NCBI RefSeq assembly: GCF_000375365.1
Contig: NZ_AQXB01000002.1
Coordinates: 186,001 to 250,000, forward strand
From: Corynebacterium mastitidis DSM 44356
GTDB lineage: Bacteria; Actinomycetota; Actinomycetes; Mycobacteriales; Mycobacteriaceae
Direction: 5' to 3'
DNA length: 64,000 bases
Part shown: one piece after another, positions 61,669 to 64,000 of the stretch
Numbering within the stretch: the first letter of the stretch is position 1
Layout of the letters: each line of letters begins with the position of its first letter
Translations under genes and position numbers: made by a program
Notes under the pieces: model-generated
The model's database searches: none
Seen by the model: only the letters and a program-made list of their open reading frames with translations
Told to the model about the DNA's origin: nothing

Positions 61669-61839
61669 ATGGGCTTGCAGTATCGGCAGAAGAAAAAGAC
61701 CGGCAAGAATAGCTGGATCAACATCTCCGGCTCGGGGGCCTCGGCCTCCACCAAGATCGGTCCGGTGACGGTGAATAGCCGCGGTGGGCTGTGGGTGAAC
61801 CTCCCCGGCGGGTTGAACTTCCGGGGTCGCTGGAAGTAG
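61669..61839 (+). CDS. Small DUF4236-type protein
   Basis: 56 residues, a complete frame from ATG 61669 with GGAAGGG 8 bases before it. The sequence MGLQYRQKKKTGKNSWINIS, GSGASASTKIGPVTVNSRGG and LWVNLPGGLNFRGRWK follows the DUF4236 pattern of a basic N-terminal strand, a Ser/Gly turn (ISGSGAS), VTVNSRG and a LPGGL ending. Such short proteins are common in actinobacteria and phages; function unknown. High-GC codons, so it belongs to the host side. Its promoter region is the right-hand 120-bp repeat. It converges on mutY across a hairpin array. Confidence 0.85.
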   Translation: MGLQYRQKKKTGKNSWINISGSGASASTKIGPVTVNSRGGLWVNLPGGLNFRGRWK

Positions 61840-61851
61840 CGGGGCGGGTGA

Positions 61852-61952
61852 GGCTACTTGAAAATTTTTCAAGTAGTTTCAAGTAGCCGGAACACGCCCT
61901 GCTCAGCGCCCTTTTCTACTGGAAAGCCCGCTTTCAAGTAGCTTTCCAGTAG
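61852..61952. repeat. Array of inverted and tandem TTTCAAGTAG words between convergent genes
   Basis: CTACTTGAAAA/TTTTCAAGTAG (61854-61864 and 61866-61876) forms a perfect 11-bp stem with a 1-base loop. A second TTTCAAGTAG follows directly (61877-61886). CTACTGGAAAGC/GCTTTCCAGTAG (61916-61927 and 61941-61952) forms a perfect 12-bp stem whose loop holds another TTTCAAGTA. So the word occurs four times direct and twice inverted within 101 bases. Confidence 0.8.
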
Positions 61953-61957
61953 GCCCG

Positions 61958-62827
61958 TCAGCGCGGCAGTCGGAAGGTGCCGTCGGCCAGTTGCTCCGCG
62001 AGGCCGTCGTCGATCAACCCGAACAGCGCGCGGGAGCGCTGCGCGGCGTCAGGCCAGGCGACGTCGATCTGCGCCTGGGTGATGGGGGCGTCGGAGCCGC
62101 GCAGCAGCGCCATGATGGTGCCCCGGGCGTGGCGGTCGGTACCGGTGTACTTTTGCACGCGGCGTCGCTTCTTTTCCTCCTCGGTGGGCTGTGGGCTGCC
62201 CGCCGCCACCCACGCGCAGCGGGTGCGCAGGGGGCAGGCGGGGCAGTCGGGGGAGGCTGCGGTGCACACGAGCGCGCCCAGCTCCATGAGCCCCACGGAG
62301 AAGGTGGGGCCGTCGTGTTCCGGCAGGAGGGCGCCCACCTGGGCGAGTTCTCTCTTGGAGGCGGTCCCGGGCAGGTACGTGCCCTCGACGGCGCGGCGGT
62401 ACACCCGCCGCACGTTGGTGTCCACCACCGGCACGTTGCGGCCGAAGTGGAAGCAGGCCACCGCCCGGGCGGTGTACTCCCCGATGCCGGGCAGGCTCAG
62501 CAGGTCCTCCACCTCGGCGGGCACCTCGCCGTCGAAGCGGCGCACGATCTCGGCGGCGCACTCGTGCAGGCGCAGCGCGCGGCGGGGGTAGCCCAGGCGG
62601 CCCCAGGCGCGCAGCACCTCGTCGCGCCCGGCCTGGGCGAAGTGCGCGGGGGTGGGCCAGCGCTCGCGCCACTGTTCCCAGATGGGGGCCACGCGGGCCA
62701 CGGGTGTTTGCTGGCTCATCACCTCGGAGAGCAACACCTCCCACGCGGTGGTGCCGGGGGAGCGCCAGGGCAGCGCGCGGGCGTGGGCGCGGTACCAGGT
62801 GATCACGGCGTGCTGAAGGGAGGTCAT
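61958..62827 (-). CDS. mutY: Adenine DNA glycosylase
   Basis: 289 residues. Catalytic Glu35 in LSEVMSQQT, helix-hairpin-helix LPGIGEYTARAVACFHFGRN with catalytic Asp in VPVVDTNVRRV, and the [4Fe-4S] cluster C-x6-C-x2-C-x5-C (CTAASPDCPACPLRTRC). It removes A opposite 8-oxoG. The C-terminal NUDIX-like recognition domain is absent, replaced by about 60 residues with a winged-helix look, as in other actinobacteria. TATACT ends 7 bases before the ATG with no ribosome site, so it is likely leaderless. Divergent from the carbonic anhydrase gene. Confidence 0.95.
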   Translation of the reverse strand: MTSLQHAVITWYRAHARALPWRSPGTTAWEVLLSEVMSQQTPVARVAPIWEQWRERWPTPAHFAQAGRDEVLRAWGRLGYPRRALRLHECAAEIVRRFDGEVPAEVEDLLSLPGIGEYTARAVACFHFGRNVPVVDTNVRRVYRRAVEGTYLPGTASKRELAQVGALLPEHDGPTFSVGLMELGALVCTAASPDCPACPLRTRCAWVAAGSPQPTEEEKKRRRVQKYTGTDRHARGTIMALLRGSDAPITQAQIDVAWPDAAQRSRALFGLIDDGLAEQLADGTFRLPR

Positions 62828-62872
62828 TTACCGCAGTATAGAGGCTATAATTCTGTATGATTCTTATTCACT

Positions 62873-63493
62873 ATGACTTTGTATCCCGATGCCTCGCCCC
62901 AGGACGTGTGGGAAGCCCTGCGGGCGGGGAATAAGCGCTTTTGCGCGGCTCAGGAAAAGAATCCCAACCGCGACGATCACCGCCGCGAGACCCTGCGCGG
63001 GGGGCAGAATCCCGCGGCCGTGGTGCTGGCCTGCTCGGACTCCCGCGTCCCGGTGGAGCTGATCTTCGACGTCGGCTTCGGCGATCTCTTTGTGATCCGC
63101 ACGGCCGGGGAGATCACGGACCCGGCGGTGCTGGCCTCCCTGGAGTACGCGGTGGACGGCCTGGGCGTGCCGCTGATCGTGGTGATGGGCCACGAGAGCT
63201 GCGGCGCGGTGGCGGCGGCGGCCAAGGCGCTCGACGAGGGCGCGATCCCCGAGGGGTGGCAGCGCATCCTGGTGGAGCGGGTGACGCCCTCGGTGCTGGC
63301 CGCGCGCCGGGAGGGGAGAAACGAGCGGGGCGACTACGAGCGGATTCACGTCACCGAGACCATCGGCCAGCTCATGCACCGGCTCCCGCACCTCCCGGAG
63401 GAGATCGCCGCGGGCCGCATCGGTGTGGTGGGGCTGCGCTACGTGCTGGGCGACGGCCACGTGGAGACCGTGGCCACGCACGGGGTGAGGTGA
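62873..63493 (+). CDS. Beta-class carbonic anhydrase
   Basis: 206 residues. Zinc ligands and catalytic dyad are present: ACSDSRVP (C54, D56, R58) and GHESCGAV (H107, C110). N-terminal NKRFCAAQEKNPNRDDHRRE and C-terminal IGVVGLRYVLGDGHVETV are usual for the family. It hydrates CO2, which corynebacteria need to grow in air; mutY next to it matches Rv3588c-Rv3589. Two -10-like boxes, TATAAT (62846-62851) and TATGAT (62856-62861), precede the ATG. Ends 4 bases before the next ATG. Confidence 0.95.
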   Translation: MTLYPDASPQDVWEALRAGNKRFCAAQEKNPNRDDHRRETLRGGQNPAAVVLACSDSRVPVELIFDVGFGDLFVIRTAGEITDPAVLASLEYAVDGLGVPLIVVMGHESCGAVAAAAKALDEGAIPEGWQRILVERVTPSVLAARREGRNERGDYERIHVTETIGQLMHRLPHLPEEIAAGRIGVVGLRYVLGDGHVETVATHGVR

Positions 63494-63497
63494 TGCG

Positions 63498-64000
63498 ATG
63501 AATCGACGAGAAGCCTGGCGAGAGGTCATGGACCGCCCCTATGACTATCTGGCCCCGTACTACAGCTTCCGCGAGTTCTTCCTGGGCGTGATGCTCGCCA
63601 GCCTGGCGGGCGCCACGGGCGCGGCGGCCTGGCTGTACTCCTCGGGCTGGTACGTCACCTTCATGACGGGCAACACCGAGCGCATGGTGCTCGAGCCCAT
63701 CAAGGGCAGCGTGGGCGCGGGGCTGGCGGCCTTGAGTGCCGTGGTGGTCTTTGTGATCGGCGCCTTCACCGCCACCCTGGCCCGGATCTACGTGTGGTTG
63801 CACGCCCGGCACGGCGCCATGGTGGTCACCACCGTGGCCATCATCCTGTCCTTCGCCTCCGACCTCTGGCTGGGTGCCCAGGACGACGCCCTGACCCCCA
63901 TCCCGATCCTGTTCCTGGCCTTCGGCCTGGGCGCGCTGAACACCTCCATCAGCAGGCGCGGCCAGGTGGTCATGCCGCTGTCCTACGTCACGGGCACGCT
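63498..64000 (+). CDS. YoaK/DUF1275-family membrane protein, N-terminal part
   Basis: The gene starts 4 bases after the carbonic anhydrase stop and runs off the window. About 167 residues are present. Helices: FFLGVMLASLAGATGAAAWL (about 28-48), GAGLAALSAVVVFVIGAFTA (about 72-92), GAMVVTTVAIILSFASDLWL (about 105-124) and PIPILFLAFGLGALNTSISR. The FMTGNTERM after helix 1 and PLSYVTGT at the window end are the DUF1275 signature. Members are small-molecule membrane proteins of unknown substrate. Likely co-transcribed with the carbonic anhydrase. Confidence 0.85.
   Translation, partial: MNRREAWREVMDRPYDYLAPYYSFREFFLGVMLASLAGATGAAAWLYSSGWYVTFMTGNTERMVLEPIKGSVGAGLAALSAVVVFVIGAFTATLARIYVWLHARHGAMVVTTVAIILSFASDLWLGAQDDALTPIPILFLAFGLGALNTSISRRGQVVMPLSYVTGT

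Noticed and set aside
61852..61952. Phage or integron attachment site
   Set aside because: No integrase, tRNA or cassette gene is nearby; the structure is a repeat array between convergent host genes.

Overview
The window comes from a high-GC actinobacterium, almost certainly a Corynebacterium. The glnX-glnH-pknG operon, the fused mrpAB-C-D-E-F-G antiporter operon, a GroEL ending in a GGM-like tail without groES, a beta-clade-II carbonic anhydrase next to mutY, and the ftsH-folE-folP-folB-folK and xthA-GNAT-def-DUF3263-LytR_C blocks all follow the order known from Corynebacterium/Mycobacterium chromosomes. No rRNA, tRNA, CRISPR array or insertion sequence was seen. Many genes have a -10-like hexamer 6-7 bases before the start codon and no Shine-Dalgarno, as expected for leaderless corynebacterial mRNAs.

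Layout. 1-4 kb: 3' end of ackA, a beta-propeller-like protein paired with a Tat-exported protein, and an AAA+ ATPase whose promoter carries two identical 14-bp palindromes. 4-9 kb: pknG-glnH-glnX (minus), the 2-oxoglutarate/TCA control module. 9-13 kb: NUDIX hydrolase coupled to an ABC exporter, a Na/Pi symporter with a Pho-box-like repeat, and a CAP-domain secreted protein. 13.7-20 kb: cardiolipin synthase, xthA, GNAT, def, then DUF3263, LytR_C and YbdK-like ligase. 20.2-26.7 kb: Mrp Na+/H+ antiporter. 27-31.9 kb: a stand-alone LeuA-regulatory-domain protein behind a probable leader-peptide attenuator, an M20 dipeptidase, groEL with a CIRCE site, and ppk2. 32.3-35.4 kb: second CAP protein, GT87 glycosyltransferase, MarR, rhodanese, inorganic pyrophosphatase. 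35.5-47.9 kb: dacB-tilS-hpt, ftsH-folE-folP-folB-folK-DUF3180-membrane protein-DUF2520-like-PanC-like-lysS, a long overlapping operon. 47.9-51.2 kb: a TetR-controlled exporter module. 51.6-55.9 kb: clpC and an ABC-class ATPase. 61.7-64 kb: tiny DUF4236 gene, mutY, carbonic anhydrase, DUF1275 membrane protein (cut by the window end).

The most unusual region is 56.1-61.4 kb. It is visibly AT-richer than everything around it and is bracketed by two 120-bp direct repeats (about 87% identical, 55971-56090 and 61541-61660). The right-hand copy is the promoter region of the DUF4236 gene; the left-hand copy has lost its gene. Inside are a MarR regulator, a SRPBCC protein and, divergently, a translationally coupled trio: a complete DHBP synthase (RibB), a PlsC-type acyltransferase with a C-terminal helical-repeat extension, and an MMPL exporter. 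A 15-bp word (14/15 identical) lies at the marR start and in the divergent SRPBCC/ribB promoter, suggesting one regulon. I propose, as inference, a lipid pathway in which a C4 keto-phosphate made by RibB is acylated and exported.

Other points of note are two convergent-gene gaps filled with arrays of self-complementary words (20114-20235 and 61852-61952), a shared upstream dyad at the two CAP genes, and a four-copy 9-bp tandem repeat in the ppa leader.
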